A DNA stretch of 64,000 bases from positions 2,294,001 through 2,358,000 of the forward strand of contig CM074762.1 in assembly GCA_037355855.1 (NCBI GenBank), written 5' to 3'. Positions 10,775 to 22,091 of the stretch are shown piece by piece; position 1 is the first letter of the stretch; the number at the start of each line of letters is the position of its first letter. The notes beneath the pieces are model-generated. The model saw only the letters and a list, made by a program, of their open reading frames with translations, was not told the DNA's origin and ran no database searches. A program made the translations under genes and the position numbers. This stretch comes from Pseudo-nitzschia pungens. Lineage: Eukaryota; Bacillariophyta; Bacillariophyceae; Bacillariales; Bacillariaceae.

Positions 10775-11461
10775 TTATTGTTGGTCTTGACTGTTGTCGT
10801 AAACGATGGTACTCGGAGCTTTCCCGAAGCCTTCTGGGAGAGCACCGGGCGGGAGCAGCTTCAGTGTGTGCATCGTAATAATCTTGACCATCGCCAAGTG
10901 ATGGATAGCATGATGAGCCACAAATCCGAGCTCACGTTCGACGGTGCTGGATAACAGGAATTCATCTGCTGCAGGATCTCCAGAAAGCATGAAGCAAGCC
11001 AGAACTGTGGTGTTGTCGTTATCTTCCGCTTCGTCGACACAACCATCATCATTAGTCATCGGGGAAGACAATATTTCCTCGATTCCTTCCTGGAATGGTT
11101 GGATCACTCGTCGAATTCTTCCTTCAGCCTCATCCATATCATGCTCATCAGACCCACCCCTCACTCTGAGATCATAATGGATCTCCGGACTGAATCCGTC
11201 TTCGTCGTTGGCCTCTTCCTTCTCGGCTTCGATGATGTTGGCTACGCGTTCCATGTGATCCATGCTGTGACGAAAATGTTGTCCGATGGACGCTCCGACG
11301 ACGGGGCACATTTCTGCAAAACCGTCCCTGGCTTGATTTGCTCCCAACGTCTTGCGGAGAGCGTGTATCAGGTCCAGCTTTTGCCCCAAGACACCAATGT
11401 TGGCTCGAAGAAGGGCCGTTCGACGATGGAGCGTTTTCCCCGCTGTGGAGGCGAACGACAT
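10775..11461 (-). CDS. DinB-like four-helix-bundle protein
   Basis: A single-exon frame of 228 residues. It contains GASIGQHFRHSMDHMERV (histidines at 62, 65 and 69), later HYDLRVRG, then ELGFVAHHAIHHLAMVKI and the ending LPEGFGKAPSTIVYD. These are the motifs of a DinB-superfamily group of conserved proteins, where histidines from separate helices form a metal site. The reaction is unknown; DinB relatives include thiol-dependent transferases. An acidic insert (residues about 80-95) and another (about 140-155) lengthen the loops. The N-terminus is basic and hydroxylated (TAGKTLHRRTALLRAN) and could act as a mitochondrial presequence, but this is weak. Confidence 0.75.
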   Translation of the reverse strand: MSFASTAGKTLHRRTALLRANIGVLGQKLDLIHALRKTLGANQARDGFAEMCPVVGASIGQHFRHSMDHMERVANIIEAEKEEANDEDGFSPEIHYDLRVRGGSDEHDMDEAEGRIRRVIQPFQEGIEEILSSPMTNDDGCVDEAEDNDNTTVLACFMLSGDPAADEFLLSSTVERELGFVAHHAIHHLAMVKIITMHTLKLLPPGALPEGFGKAPSTIVYDNSQDQQ

Positions 11462-12194
11462 CGTCGTTGGGACTTGATTGAGATGACTGTTTTATTTTGA
11501 AATATTAAACGTGGATTGTAATTTTTAGATATCAGATCGACGCCCACCAGCATTCAGCAATCATTCTTATTGTTATTTCACTTGCTGCGTGGCTCTAGTC
11601 TTCACAATAAAGATGCAGCCAAACAAACATTACCGGTACATCCAACATGCAAAAATAAATAATGGAGTGCACGATGAAACATGAAAGCGGAAAGCGAACC
11701 GGTATGTATTGGTGAGTACAGTAATGTACCGTTAACTTCTGATGATCTTCAAAATAAATACGGTATGTTGTACGATTGTACCTCTGATTGATGTCAGGTG
11801 CGGGTGAGGTGCGGGTCGTGGGAAATTGTTTTGTGAGAAGACTGAGTAAAAAATAATACAAGTAGTAGTACCTTACTTCGTAACCTTACTTCGTACTTCG
11901 TAACTTGCTTCGTAACTTACTTCGTAATCTCGATCAATCCCCGATCTCATGGTCACATGAGAAGCCCGCCTGCCTCGGGCTTAAGTATTTTCAAAAATTG
12001 CATTTTTCGAAAAATGAAAGCCAAACCTTGCTTCCTGGATCATTTTTACAGTGCTGGGTATCATCATCGACAAACATAATACTAAGATTACCGCAATCGA
12101 ATGTAATGCTCACCCCAACATCACGCTCTGAACAACTACACCGGTAGACTCCATTCTATTACGTTTTACCGACAAACCTAGTAGAATATTTACG
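11462..12194. other. Divergent spacer rich in TTCGTAACTTACTTCG words
   Basis: Between the DinB-like gene (minus) and the Cys-rich gene (plus). Positions 11870-11930 carry at least five close copies of a CTTACTTCGTA word. No gene seen. Confidence 0.55.
11868..11932. repeat. Short-word array, CTTACTTCGTA
   Basis: Imperfect, overlapping copies of TACTTCGTAAC spaced 10-16 bases. The same words recur in other spacers (19050-19060, 44137-44150, 53770-53790). Confidence 0.7.
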
Positions 12195-14363
12195 ATGACG
12201 AGGAATCCACTTCTGTACACCCTTCTGTTGTTGGCAGAAACACTATATTCTGTTCATGGTGAAGGTGGTTGTGGCTTCTGTCAGGGCGGAAGCTTGAGCA
12301 ATCCAGATGAATTGGTTGCTCTATCATCTCCGTATCAAACCCACTCTTGTTTGGAGTGGCAGGAGAAAACCAGCTTAACCGAAGATTTTCACCCTGAAGC
12401 ATGCGACTTTTTTGGTCCATTTTATGAAGCAATCTGTGGCTGTTCCAATCTGCCCACTGGCGACCAGTGCCATCTCTGCGGATCTTCGGACATGGTCCTG
12501 AACAACCCATCAAAAGGGCTGCTGATCCCAAGATCGAATTCGGAACAAATATTGTGTGGTACCGTCCATACTGGTGTTTACATGGGAGCTGTTTCTGCCA
12601 ACGACTGCCAAGTTCTAAGAGGAATCGTGGAATACTGCGGCGGGTGCATACCAGCAGAAGCAGGAACAGAGCAAGGCACCGAGCCCGAAAACCGTTCCCC
12701 CACTTTGTCACCCACAATAGAATCGTTAGTTTCGATTGTCGAAACGGGCGAGCCGTCTGCTGCTCCAATAACAATGGAGCCATCCACTTCCCCCACCGCT
12801 ACTCCTTCTGCCGAGCCATCTGTTTCTCCGAGCACGGAGCCATCCATTGCTCCCACCGACACTCCAATTCGCAACATCGACCGCCCAATCATAAAGGAGT
12901 TTGTAAATCTATCTCAAGGACCAAGGACTTGCGATCTCTGTCCACCCACGGGGACCTTGGCAACTCCCGAAAAGCTGATATCTATGGTCAACATCAACAA
13001 CCAGACTGTCACAAAAACATGCGGTGCGCTTTTGTGGGACACTCGAGCAGGACGCAATGACATGGACGCCGCGGCCTGCTCGTTCCTCCAACCGTTTTTT
13101 GGTGCCGCGTGTGGATGTAGCACATTTACTCCGTTATCGCATGATTCGGGGCAAGCGGTCATAGGGACACAAGCCAGTACCGGCCAGTGCAAATTGTGCG
13201 AAAGCCCGACTCACGTGTTTCAGAAACCTTACGCTTCACTACGAATTCCAGGATCGAAAACCACAAAAATCACATGCGGCGGCTTATTTTCTGGAGCCAA
13301 GAATGGTGCTGTTACCGCCAATGAATGCGGTATCTTGTCGAATCTTGCCGATGCGTGTGGAGGTTGTGGTCCGGTTCAGTCCAGCGTGCTTCAGGCAAGG
13401 TTCTATCAAGAGCCCGTGTCCGAAAAGCAAGCGCAAGTAAGTCTTATCCATGATGTGATGGGAGTCGCATTGGACTTCATGTCAACAACTTCTGTTCTCC
13501 TCTTGGATCTCTGTTTACTATCGTCATTGAGTATCTAACGATTTTTTTCTAAGAATACAGAGCAGTGCATCGATTGCCAAAGTGAGAACGAAAGTTCGAT
13601 TTATGTCTACAAAGACTTTGGTGATTCCGGCACAACGTTTCACAAAGCTTTTGCTGCCCCACTCCATTGCGACTTCAGGAGCCGTAGACAGGAAAAGACG
13701 CACCACGTGGACTACAGCAGACGACAACAAAGCGCGAGACACGACGATTGTCCTAGGCTTTTTCACCCCGAGCTAGAAGGATGCGTCTTGGCGCCTATCA
13801 CCTCTTTCGATGAGCTGTTGAAGATTCAATCTGTTATTCCCCCACAGAAGGCCGCATACACAGCCGTGTACAAAAGTAAGCTTGATCTAAAACAGGATGC
13901 CGAGAAATGTTACAGTGCCATGAAGATTGACGCACGTGAAGATGCTTCCTTTGAAGTCTCTGGTAGTGGGATATCTCGACGTCTCTCCGGCGAAGACTGT
14001 AAAATAGAAAATTGGCTGGATGGCCTTAAGTTTGGCTATAGCCATAACGATGAAGATGAAAGCACTGCAAAATCAACAAAGACTAATGATGCAACCGACG
14101 AAGCCCTTGACGCATGTCCATCTATGAAAGTCGGTTGGACAAATTACAACACAGGCACAGACGTGCCACAAAGTGTATGGAACAATGGCGAACCCTCTTA
14201 TTGCAACAGAGGGCCCATTCAAGAAGTTGGTGCTGTTTGGGCCGTCGAGTCAAATGGGCAAAACTATGGCGACCTAAGAGATGTAAGCACGAGTTGGTTG
14301 TTGCCAGGAGCTGTTTACAAATGTTGCAAAACAATATACAGCTGTTTTGGAGACACAAATTGA
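12195..14363 (+). CDS. Secreted Cys-rich repeat protein with Ser/Thr/Pro linker
   Basis: Exon 1 is 12195-13436 (414 codons) and exon 2 is 13563-14363, joined in phase 0 (donor GTAAGT), giving 680 residues. The N-terminus MTRNPLLYTLLLLAETLYSVHG is a signal peptide. Two related Cys-rich modules follow, about residues 24-155 and 235-395. Each runs CxxC, a tryptophan-bearing block, FFGPFYEAICGC or LQPFFGAACGC, CHLC or CKLC, and an end reading GAVSANDC...CGGC or GAVTANEC...CGGC. A linker rich in PS/T-E/D-P separates them. Exon 2 opens with CIDC, suggesting a degenerate third module, and ends in a Cys/Trp-containing domain. The acceptor must be the second AG of AGAG at 13559-13562; the first AG leads to a stop near 13776. 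I do not recognise the family. Secretion to the wall, girdle or outside is inferred. Confidence 0.75.
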
Positions 14364-14956
14364 ACGTGATGCCCTGCCTTCGTTGCGTCAGGTACCAATT
14401 CGGTTCTTGATCCGATGCATCGCGCGCCGCTCGAAAGCCATGTACCGGCCAGCATACTATTATTGAATACCTTGCATGCTATGATGATATCGTTGTTGTT
14501 CCTGGTGAGTTTTGACAGTGCACGTGTTAGCTTAATTGTAGATCCTAAGAATGCACGAAGTTTAGACGTGTCAAAGAGTTAGAACAACCAAGAAGTACAT
14601 CGTCTCTAAACTTAAATTACACGAGCACCTGCTGAATACTGGAGCGAATTCATCAGATCAAAACCTACAATATGCTCCGTGCCGATCCTATGAACCTCGT
14701 ATTTGAGTTCGTACTTAGTTGTCCTTGACTGAAATTTGCAGGCGCTGGGAGGAAAATCCGAGGTACAGTCTGCCACGAAGATCCCATCCCAATCGTTCAA
14801 GTCTCTCCAATAAAGAAACCATTGATTTTTCAGAAGTCGGAGTCTCATTCTCAAGGGGATGGTTTTCAAACAAACGAAGGACCTGCGTAAGTGTTCTAAG
14901 CGTGTGTGATCAAGAAAAAAAAAGGAGGATGCACAATTTAGAATGAAAAGCAGATG
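14364..14956. other. Spacer between converging genes
   Basis: No supportable gene. An A-rich run sits at 14914-14923. Probably contains both 3' UTRs. Confidence 0.5.
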
Positions 14957-16333
14957 CTAAATCACGAGTTCAAATAATTCGAACGCTGCCGCGACACACC
15001 TTTGTATCAGATTTGCGCTTGGCTGATTTCGGCTGATATTCTTTTGTTGAACGTAATTCGAAAGCACCCTTCGCAACAAAAGTGCATGGATATAGGCTTG
15101 CAATTCGTCTTTTATCGTCGCTCCAACCTTCAGCCAAACGTAGACCATATCCCTGTCGTCGAATCCAATCACGTATGCAAGTCGACTCATTTCCGTATCA
15201 TCGCCCTTTTTATCTTCTAGCTTTGAACGATAAATAGAACAGTCTCGCAGTCTCTCCCAATTCATAGGCTTCGACACGCAAGTGTTCGGAAAGAGTAGGT
15301 GCCATGTCGATAAGAACAAAGACTCCTGAACAATTTGTGGAGATTCCATGCTATGAATTGATTCCAACAACTGTGGTGAAATGAAATTTGTTTCCTGATC
15401 ATTTTGTATTTGGTTGGCCATGACATCGATCGACCTTCGAAACAGAACACGGGTTCGTTCCGGATTGAGTGTCGTCAATTTTAACAACTTTACGGCTTTG
15501 TAATTGGCCCAGACGTGTATTGCGGTCAGGATTCCGAACAAGAGCCAGGTCCAAAAGAAGGGATTGTTTTGACCGTACTTTTCCAAGAGCTTTGCAACCC
15601 ACACGCCACCTATCATCCCGAGCAAGCTCACGAGGGTTTCTTGTGTAGATTCCTTGGCAGTCAAATCAGCGACATTCCCCCCGTCTCTCGCAAAATGTTG
15701 CGTGATGTGTCCCTTGGTAGCCCCCGCAGTAATTCCACAAATTGTTTTCCCGATAGTACTCAAGCCCAAAATCCAGATGGAGCCGTCTGGACCAAAGTAT
15801 GGCGCAATCATGTCTAGCGTCAGAGCAATATCATTGATCACATCGGCAAGTAACAACCGGAATTCTTTGGCATGAGAATCGAAATACGACGAAGCGACGT
15901 ATGAATAGGCCAGCCCTCCGACCATACCCGTCCCATCTCGTAACGCCCAGCTCAAAGCAGCGGACAAGGCAGTGGCTTCTGCATTTCCAACTCCAGCGGC
16001 TTCGAAAACAGCTTTCGCGGACACGACCCCTCTCCAGTACGAACACAATCCCTGTACGCCGTCATATATTTGATATGGCAGATAGGTATCCGAAACCGAA
16101 TGGGGATAACCAAGTGGCAAAAAGAGTTTTCTCAAAACCTTGAGGGGGGAACGATATAGATCTCCCCGGTTTTGCCGACATTGTCGACACGAGACTGTCA
16201 GTTCGGAAGATCCATCGTTGTCGTCGTTCTTTGATTCGATTTGCAACGAATATTCGCGTATGGCTCCCTCCCGCAATGGAGATGCGCTTGCGGACAAGGG
16301 GTCTTCTTCGTATTCTAGAACTGACACTTTCAT
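14957..16333 (-). CDS. RUS (root UVB sensitive) family protein, DUF647
   Basis: A single-exon frame of 458 residues. The core block (LRKLFLPLGYPHSVSDTYLPYQIYD, then SALSWALRDGTGMVGGLAYSY) is the signature of the DUF647/RUS family. It is followed by hydrophobic helices (IWILGLSTIGKTICGITAGATKGH, LLGMIGGVWVAKLLEKYG, FWTWLLFGILTAIHVWANYKAVKLL) and a soluble C-terminal region. In plants RUS proteins act in UV-B sensing, auxin transport and vitamin B6-related development; their biochemical role is unsettled. No plastid or secretory leader is obvious; the N-terminus is acidic (EYEEDPLSAS). Length is normal for the family. It is divergent with the GHMP kinase gene, 419 bases away. Confidence 0.9.
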   Translation of the reverse strand: MKVSVLEYEEDPLSASASPLREGAIREYSLQIESKNDDNDGSSELTVSCRQCRQNRGDLYRSPLKVLRKLFLPLGYPHSVSDTYLPYQIYDGVQGLCSYWRGVVSAKAVFEAAGVGNAEATALSAALSWALRDGTGMVGGLAYSYVASSYFDSHAKEFRLLLADVINDIALTLDMIAPYFGPDGSIWILGLSTIGKTICGITAGATKGHITQHFARDGGNVADLTAKESTQETLVSLLGMIGGVWVAKLLEKYGQNNPFFWTWLLFGILTAIHVWANYKAVKLLKLTTLNPERTRVLFRRSIDVMANQIQNDQETNFISPQLLESIHSMESPQIVQESLFLSTWHLLFPNTCVSKPMNWERLRDCSIYRSKLEDKKGDDTEMSRLAYVIGFDDRDMVYVWLKVGATIKDELQAYIHALLLRRVLSNYVQQKNISRNQPSANLIQRCVAAAFELFELVI

Positions 16334-16752
16334 GGTGCACTATGTTCAAAATCTTGCTATCTCAGCTGCAATTTCTTCGACGTTTGGTTCCTTATCCTTA
16401 CATCTCCCATCTTTCGTGTTCAACCGGTAATGCACGTAGTAAGGCTTACTATGCTAAGAAAGAAAAAGATATTGTACGAGTACAACTTCATGACACACAA
16501 TCACAAGGGGCATAATTATGTCCCTGGTGACATAAAGGTCGGCATGATAATATTATTAAAATACTGTACGCATCCATACGGTACAGCAGTTGATCCCAGA
16601 CAAATTGCTGGAGTAAAAAGATCCATCCGACATGAGACGATGTGTGACATGTTGCATGCGACTTGACCATAAGGTTACCTCGTAGTCCCAGTGAGTCTAT
16701 AGGTTACAGACCCAATTTTCACCACAAGAAGGTTTTCGAACGCGAATTAGCC
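16334..16752. other. Divergent spacer between RUS and GHMP kinase genes
   Basis: Probably holds both promoters. Open frames here lack any domain signal. The in-frame stretch just before 16753 opens only with a TTG codon, so I treat it as 5' UTR. Confidence 0.5.
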
Positions 16753-18210
16753 ATGGAGACAAGGTTTACGGCAATCGCCCCAGGAAGGCTTTGCCTGTTC
16801 GGAGAACACCAAGATTATCTCGGATTTCCCGTTATCGCGTTGGCCTTGCCGTTGATATGCTGTAAAATCGATGTAGTCGTCAATGTTACCGACCACGATA
16901 GTGACGAAAGAAACAACGATAATGATCACATCATCATTTACCTCCATCTTCCCGAAGCCTTGGGAGGTGAAACCAAAGAATACGATCTAGATTGTCTTCA
17001 GCCATCTCCTCCTAGATCTATACATGACGGAGAGCACTACGACTTTGCCTTGGCGGCAATTCACGAAGCTTTGAAGACAGAGAAATCAAACGGAACCATT
17101 ACCACTGGCAACAAGAGGAAACGAAAAGTAGAGGTCCATTGTACATCATCAATAGGAGAACTACCGCTCTGTGCTGGGTGCAGCTCGTCGACTGCCTTTA
17201 TTACAGCTTTCGTTCTGGTTTTGAAGCGGATCTTTAGTGATGCACAGCATCGGTGGAAAGGAAGTACTATGAAGCAATCAGATGAAAATTCAATGGAACA
17301 TAGTAGTAACATTGACAATGGTAGCAATAGTTCTGTTGGTGATGGTGATGGTGATCTCCTCGAACTGGCAAAGCTGGCACATCGGGCCGAAGTTACTCAT
17401 TTTGGCAATCCAGGAGGGACTATGGATCATGTTGCAATTGCCGTTGGTTCCAATCCGGAAATACCAGGAACTAACCACAAGGAATGTGGTGCATTGCGAA
17501 TCGGTCCAGACCCATGGCAGATTGAACCATTGCCGCTTCTCCCTCCTTTCGACAGCGACAATAGCGAAGACAAAGACGACAATGGTGTTTGGATCTTGGC
17601 TTATTCAGGGGAACCAAAGGATACCATGAAACACTTAAAAAGGTGTAAGTATGATCGATTGGCATTGCTAGAACAAAAATTAAATGGCGATTGGAACCAT
17701 CGAATCGAACCTGATGTCCTCGATAACGATTGCAACGAAAACTGCGCTATCAATTCGGACGAGAAACCGACATGGGGATGCACACTATCCGAATCAGAAT
17801 TAATTTTGCGGGACGCAACAATCACGAACCGAGACACTGAAGAAACCGCAGCAAAATTGTGGAGATCTTGTGACACATCATCGCACCTGTCATCCGCGAA
17901 CGGAAAGTCAGTAGGCTGTACCCTCGCGTATCTTATGAAAGAACACCACGAAGCCCTACGCGATGGATTGGGTTTGAGCACACCGCGCCTCGAAGCTATG
18001 AATCAAGCTGCATTGGATGCTGGTGCGTGGGGATTCAAAGTTGTTGGTTCGGGTGGGGGAGGATGCGGTGTGGCGTGGGCGCCCTCTTGCAAGGCTACAG
18101 AGGTGGCCAGTGCCATGGAAAAAATTGGGGGAGCGGAGAAAACTTGGATCATAGAGCATGCTGGTCGTGGAGCTTACATTACATCAGACGACTCGATACA
18201 ACGAAAATGA
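16753..18210 (+). CDS. GHMP kinase, galactokinase-like
   Basis: A single-exon frame of 485 residues starting at the ATG in the context GCCATGG. GHMP motifs are in order: APGRLCLFGEHQDYLG (residues about 10-25, sugar-binding region), GELPLCAGCSSSTAF (ATP-binding loop), GNPGGTMDHVAIAVG (as in galactokinase-type enzymes), and VVGSGGGGCGVAWAP near the C-terminus. The GEHQDYLG variant resembles a galactokinase-like subgroup rather than mevalonate or homoserine kinases. Expected reaction: ATP-dependent phosphorylation of a sugar at C1; the exact sugar cannot be read. Hydrophilic inserts occur at residues about 60-75 and 175-205. No organelle leader is evident, so it is probably cytosolic. Confidence 0.87.
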   Translation: METRFTAIAPGRLCLFGEHQDYLGFPVIALALPLICCKIDVVVNVTDHDSDERNNDNDHIIIYLHLPEALGGETKEYDLDCLQPSPPRSIHDGEHYDFALAAIHEALKTEKSNGTITTGNKRKRKVEVHCTSSIGELPLCAGCSSSTAFITAFVLVLKRIFSDAQHRWKGSTMKQSDENSMEHSSNIDNGSNSSVGDGDGDLLELAKLAHRAEVTHFGNPGGTMDHVAIAVGSNPEIPGTNHKECGALRIGPDPWQIEPLPLLPPFDSDNSEDKDDNGVWILAYSGEPKDTMKHLKRCKYDRLALLEQKLNGDWNHRIEPDVLDNDCNENCAINSDEKPTWGCTLSESELILRDATITNRDTEETAAKLWRSCDTSSHLSSANGKSVGCTLAYLMKEHHEALRDGLGLSTPRLEAMNQAALDAGAWGFKVVGSGGGGCGVAWAPSCKATEVASAMEKIGGAEKTWIIEHAGRGAYITSDDSIQRK

Positions 18211-19712
18211 TCACAAGATTGGAGAGCGTCACGGAAGGATTCACTGAATGTTTCATCCCTCGAACGGTTAATTTGTGCGGAATGAACCGTGATCACCCTT
18301 ACCGGTCCTTTGAAGATTGTTGGCTCTGTGCACATAACATTGAATAAGTTATTGGAGTGTGATCGTTGCGACTTGTCAACGAATATCGAACTATTCGCCT
18401 TCAGGTTTTATTGATATGTGCAACATAATTTAGCTTGTCATTAATGACATGGACCGATTAAAGTAATTACGTAACTTACTTTTTGCAATCTCCGATTTAT
18501 CAAAGCTAGGAATTTGGTGCTCCTCATCACTAATTCGCTCTCATGACTGTTGTCAGGTGTCTTGGAATCCAAAGTATCTGTGTACTTCTTTCATCAACAG
18601 TGACAACCATCTATATTGATGTCATTGCTTCCCTTCAGACATACGGTACGCTTGCTGCTTCGTTTGAAATCTTCAGGGTCCGGTGGATTTTTGGACTGAT
18701 GAGGCGAACTTGAACAAGTGAACGAAATTGAATTCTGTGGAGTAAACTCAGAGAGGTAAATCACGTTTCAACGTGTAATAATAGTGAATTCAAATTGCAT
18801 CAATGAATTTTGTTAATCATGCCTCTCGTAGAAGCAGGTGAGTTTCGCTGGGACAGCTCTCTACCAAAAATAATGAGAACTTTTTGGTACTGTCTTCGTA
18901 CTCATCTCAAATCGCGAAGTTAAGTATCTGCATGATGTTGTTTTACAATCATGCTTTCAACAATTGTGTGATAGTCTGGCAAAAAGAATGAGAACCAATG
19001 TAAAAGAATAATCGAAGTACAGTTTCTACAAGATAGAAACTCCTAGTATGAAATACGAAGTAAATCATTTTCAGTTCACTCTTCCCGTTTCACTGAATTA
19101 GACAAAAATTGGGATCGAGACGAATATTTGTGAGACGAGATGATGGCATTTACGTCATACACCTGGCTTCATGTCTGTCTGCTTCACCACTTCGCACAAG
19201 AAGTAGTAGGTCCCAACACGGTACCTGTACGTAACCCTACGATGAGATCCTGGTAGTTCTACAGGTAGGTAAACCGAATCGAATCAATCGAATTGACCAA
19301 TCAACAACTTCGACAGATACTTTTAATATCCCTAAAAACAAAACCTGATGCCATCTTATTCTTTGTGTCACAACATGCTGTCACGTCAAATCAACCGGAA
19401 CTATTTTCATTAGCTGCCTGGGACGGCGAAGATCGTCAGAAGTCATTAGAACTAAGATTACTGTACCGGTACTCAACTAGAATCACTGTGATCCGAACGA
19501 AGCTTTGTGCGTAAAGCTACCTTGGTAAAGCCCAGAAGGAAATTCTGTATTCTGTAGAATATTCTGGGTTCCTTCCAATGTAGCACTTGCGAGCGGAGAC
19601 AAAATCTTTTGGTAACTTAAGCAAAGATTCATAATGCATACCAGACAGAGTCGGTGACTCCAAGTTCGTTTTTGCGTACGTACTGCCATTCCGACAGCAT
19701 CGACCACTCATC
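18211..19712. other. 1.5 kb non-coding stretch
   Basis: AT-rich, with GAATC/CGAATC words near 19275-19295 and GAAGTA words near 19050. No supported coding frame. Confidence 0.5.
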
Positions 19713-20177
19713 ATGACCGATTCCGCCGCCAGAGCCGTCACTCTCGCAAGGCGAAGTGAGAATGGTAAGTGTGAAGTGTGAACGGAGCTGGATGCAGCGA
19801 GTATCTTGCCCTTGTCCCGAGGGCAGTACCGCGCCAGGCCATCAATCCAACCCGTTCCACTAATCCTGTTTTCTCTGTCCCGAACAACAGATCCCCAGAG
19901 CCCCGTCTCCGAGCGGTACTGCTCGCTTCTCCTGAAAAAGCACGTCCCGGCCGATTTCGAGTTCCCCACCGAGTGTAGGAAATTCGACAGCTTTCGCGCC
20001 GGCATTGTGCGCCGGGACAGCAAGCAGCGAGAGGAGGCGGTTGCCTTTGCGGGCATGGACCCCGGTGCTGCCGTCAAGGCCATGACCGCTCGTGAACAAG
20101 GCCATCCTAGCGAGGCGCAGCTCATTCGCCGCATGTCTTCCCGCAGGAACAACTCAAAGGAGACATCCTGGTTCTAA
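19713..20177 (+). CDS. Small conserved-looking unknown protein, two exons
   Basis: Exon 1 is 19713-19764 (MTDSAARAVTLARRSEN) and exon 2 is 19891-20177, phase 1, with donor GTAAGT and acceptor AACAG, giving 112 residues. Exon 2 reads KKHVPADFEFPTECRKFD, then FRAGIVRRDSKQREEA and FAGMDPGAAVKAMTA. It is hydrophilic and basic with no signal peptide or membrane helix. The GC content and codon use of exon 2 resemble neighbouring real genes, and the donor is consensus. I do not recognise the family. An alternative reading retains the intron and starts at 19806, which gives a less convincing N-terminus. Confidence 0.55.
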
Positions 20178-20795
20178 ACGAAACCACCTGAGTCCGTCTA
20201 CGTTTTACTCCATTGCATTTCATTCCACTCGATCCCTTGTATATTCTAGTGTTATTCTCCGGTACCAGAACCCTCCCTTTCATAGCATTCCCCGTGCTTC
20301 CGGTGCCCTATTTCATCATCGCTATGACGATAGAACGCCCTCCGCTCCGACGGATCCGTACTTGCTGTACAGTTGCGTACAGTGTCGGAAACGACCTTGC
20401 TGCAACAGCTCGAGGCATCAGAATTGGCTGTCCCATGCTGGTGAACCAACAACGTGGTTTCGTGTCACGCCCCAACGCATTCTAACTTTGACTGCAATCG
20501 TGCGACTACTATTCTCTAGAAAACGAAAGGCAAACAGTTGGATAGATCATCCGTAGCTTTAACACCATAGGGCATTTATATAAAATATTTACATTCGTGC
20601 GGTATGCTATGCACCCGAAGGGTTTGTAGCTGTCTGCAACCGAAACTTAGAGAGTGACTGGCTAGAGTCTTAAGCTAGGAACGAACCACGTTGGTTCCAT
20701 GCCAAGGTACGTCGTTGCCATGGATCGTCCGACTTATTCATTCGTTTTGTCTCGCGCAATGGCACTTTGGTTATTGTTATTTATTTTGTCTGGTG
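20178..20795. other. Spacer between converging genes
   Basis: No gene is supported. Frames such as 20092-20556 only shadow the exon upstream. Confidence 0.45.
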
Positions 20796-22091
20796 TTATT
20801 GTACCTTGGCTTTCGTCGGGACGGCCGCAAAGGTCAAAATCCCTTCGCTGACGACCACCTTTTTGGAGGATGAAAAGCCCTTGGCATCTGGTTTCGTGCT
20901 GCTCCGTACGATTTCGATCCGCAGTGTGATCGAGCGATGGTCGGGTCGTGGTGGGTCGATGACGTGGGCCCGCAGGTCCAGCTGCCGGGATGCCGAGGAC
21001 TGGTACGATATCTGGAGGCGCTGGCATTCGACGTCCACGTCCACGCCCGAGTCCTCATTTACATCGGCACCCGTTGCGGTGCCGAGCTCCCGCTTCGCCA
21101 CGGCATGTCCCAGGCGCTCCATGAGAATCGCCTGGACCCCTCCGTGCAATCCACCGAAGCCATTGGCGTGTTCGGGTCCCGAAGCGAAAGGTGCCCGTAG
21201 TGTCGCTTGTTTTTCGAAAGGAGTCCATGATTCCCGTTTGCGTACTTGCTACTGCTACTAGTAGCGATGGTGGTGGTTGTGGCAGATCGGCTTTTGCCAG
21301 AATTCCCGAGGTATGGCACGAGGTAACTGCCAACAAAAGTCGACGAACCACATCCCCACCGGTGAGAGCAAGAGACCCAGCACCCATCCCACCGATAGGT
21401 ACTTGACGTGATCGAAATAGCAAATGACTCCGTCGTTGTTGTTTGGATCGCGGACCTCCGCGCGGACAAAGGCGAGGTTCCGTCCCTGTTTGGTGAGCGT
21501 CGTGACAATGTCGATTTCTTCCGGTGACTTCGCGGTCCCGTTCCCGGAGGTCGCTCCGGTGTGCGCCGGTCCCCATTGCGACTGAATCGTGACGCTGACT
21601 CCGGGGCGCGGGCGTTTCGGACCCGTTGCCGAGATGATGCTGTAGGTGGTCACCTCGTCGAGGATGCTGGCGTAGGTGGACAGGCTCACGGGGCTGCTGT
21701 TGTCGTTGCAGTGCCCACGTTGTTCGTCCCCCGTGTTGGTTTTGGCGTCGGGCCGATCTTCGTGGAGGTGGAGGTGATGCAATCGATCGCAGGCAGGAAA
21801 CCGGTATCGAAAGACCAGGGAATTCTGGTTGGTGCTTCCGTTCTTGCTCGCCGGCGAGGAAGCGTCGGGAAACGAAAAGCAGTCCGCTCGCACGGTCGAG
21901 ACATCCTTGCCGGTGCTACCCCCGGACGTTGTTGTCGCTTGCGGGGACACCAAGAGACCCAGAAATCGAGCAAACGTCGGCTTGTTGACCTCCAGTCGGG
22001 CTTGCATGTGCAGCATCTCCATCAGGCTACCGATAATCTTCTTGCCCCTGCCACTAGACACGGCGTTGGCGAGGTGGGCGGTAGGTTTCAT
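20796..22091 (-). CDS. Tandem hotdog-fold thioesterase-like protein, two exons
   Basis: Exon 1 is 22091-21393 and exon 2 is 21248-20796, phase 0 across a 144-base intron (donor GTGGGA, acceptor GTAG), giving about 383 residues. Exon 1 has a hotdog core: LSTYASILDEVTTYSI, then RPGVSVTIQSQW, ATLTK-like strands and GRNLAFVRAEV, ending VICYFDHVKYLS, as in PaaI/ACOT13-type acyl-CoA thioesterases. Exon 2 has a second core: NGFGGLHGGVQAILMERLG (the HGG helix), VECQRLQISYQSSA and LRAHVIDP. Two hotdog halves in one chain would form an intramolecular dimer. The substrate is unknown. The splice junction is inferred; the donor is weak, but a stop codon just upstream of the chosen acceptor limits the choices. 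Confidence 0.68.

Noticed and set aside
16663..16752. Thirty-residue N-terminal extension of the GHMP kinase
   Set aside because: It opens with TTG, and the ATG at 16753 has a better context (GCCATGG) and is followed directly by the conserved kinase motif.
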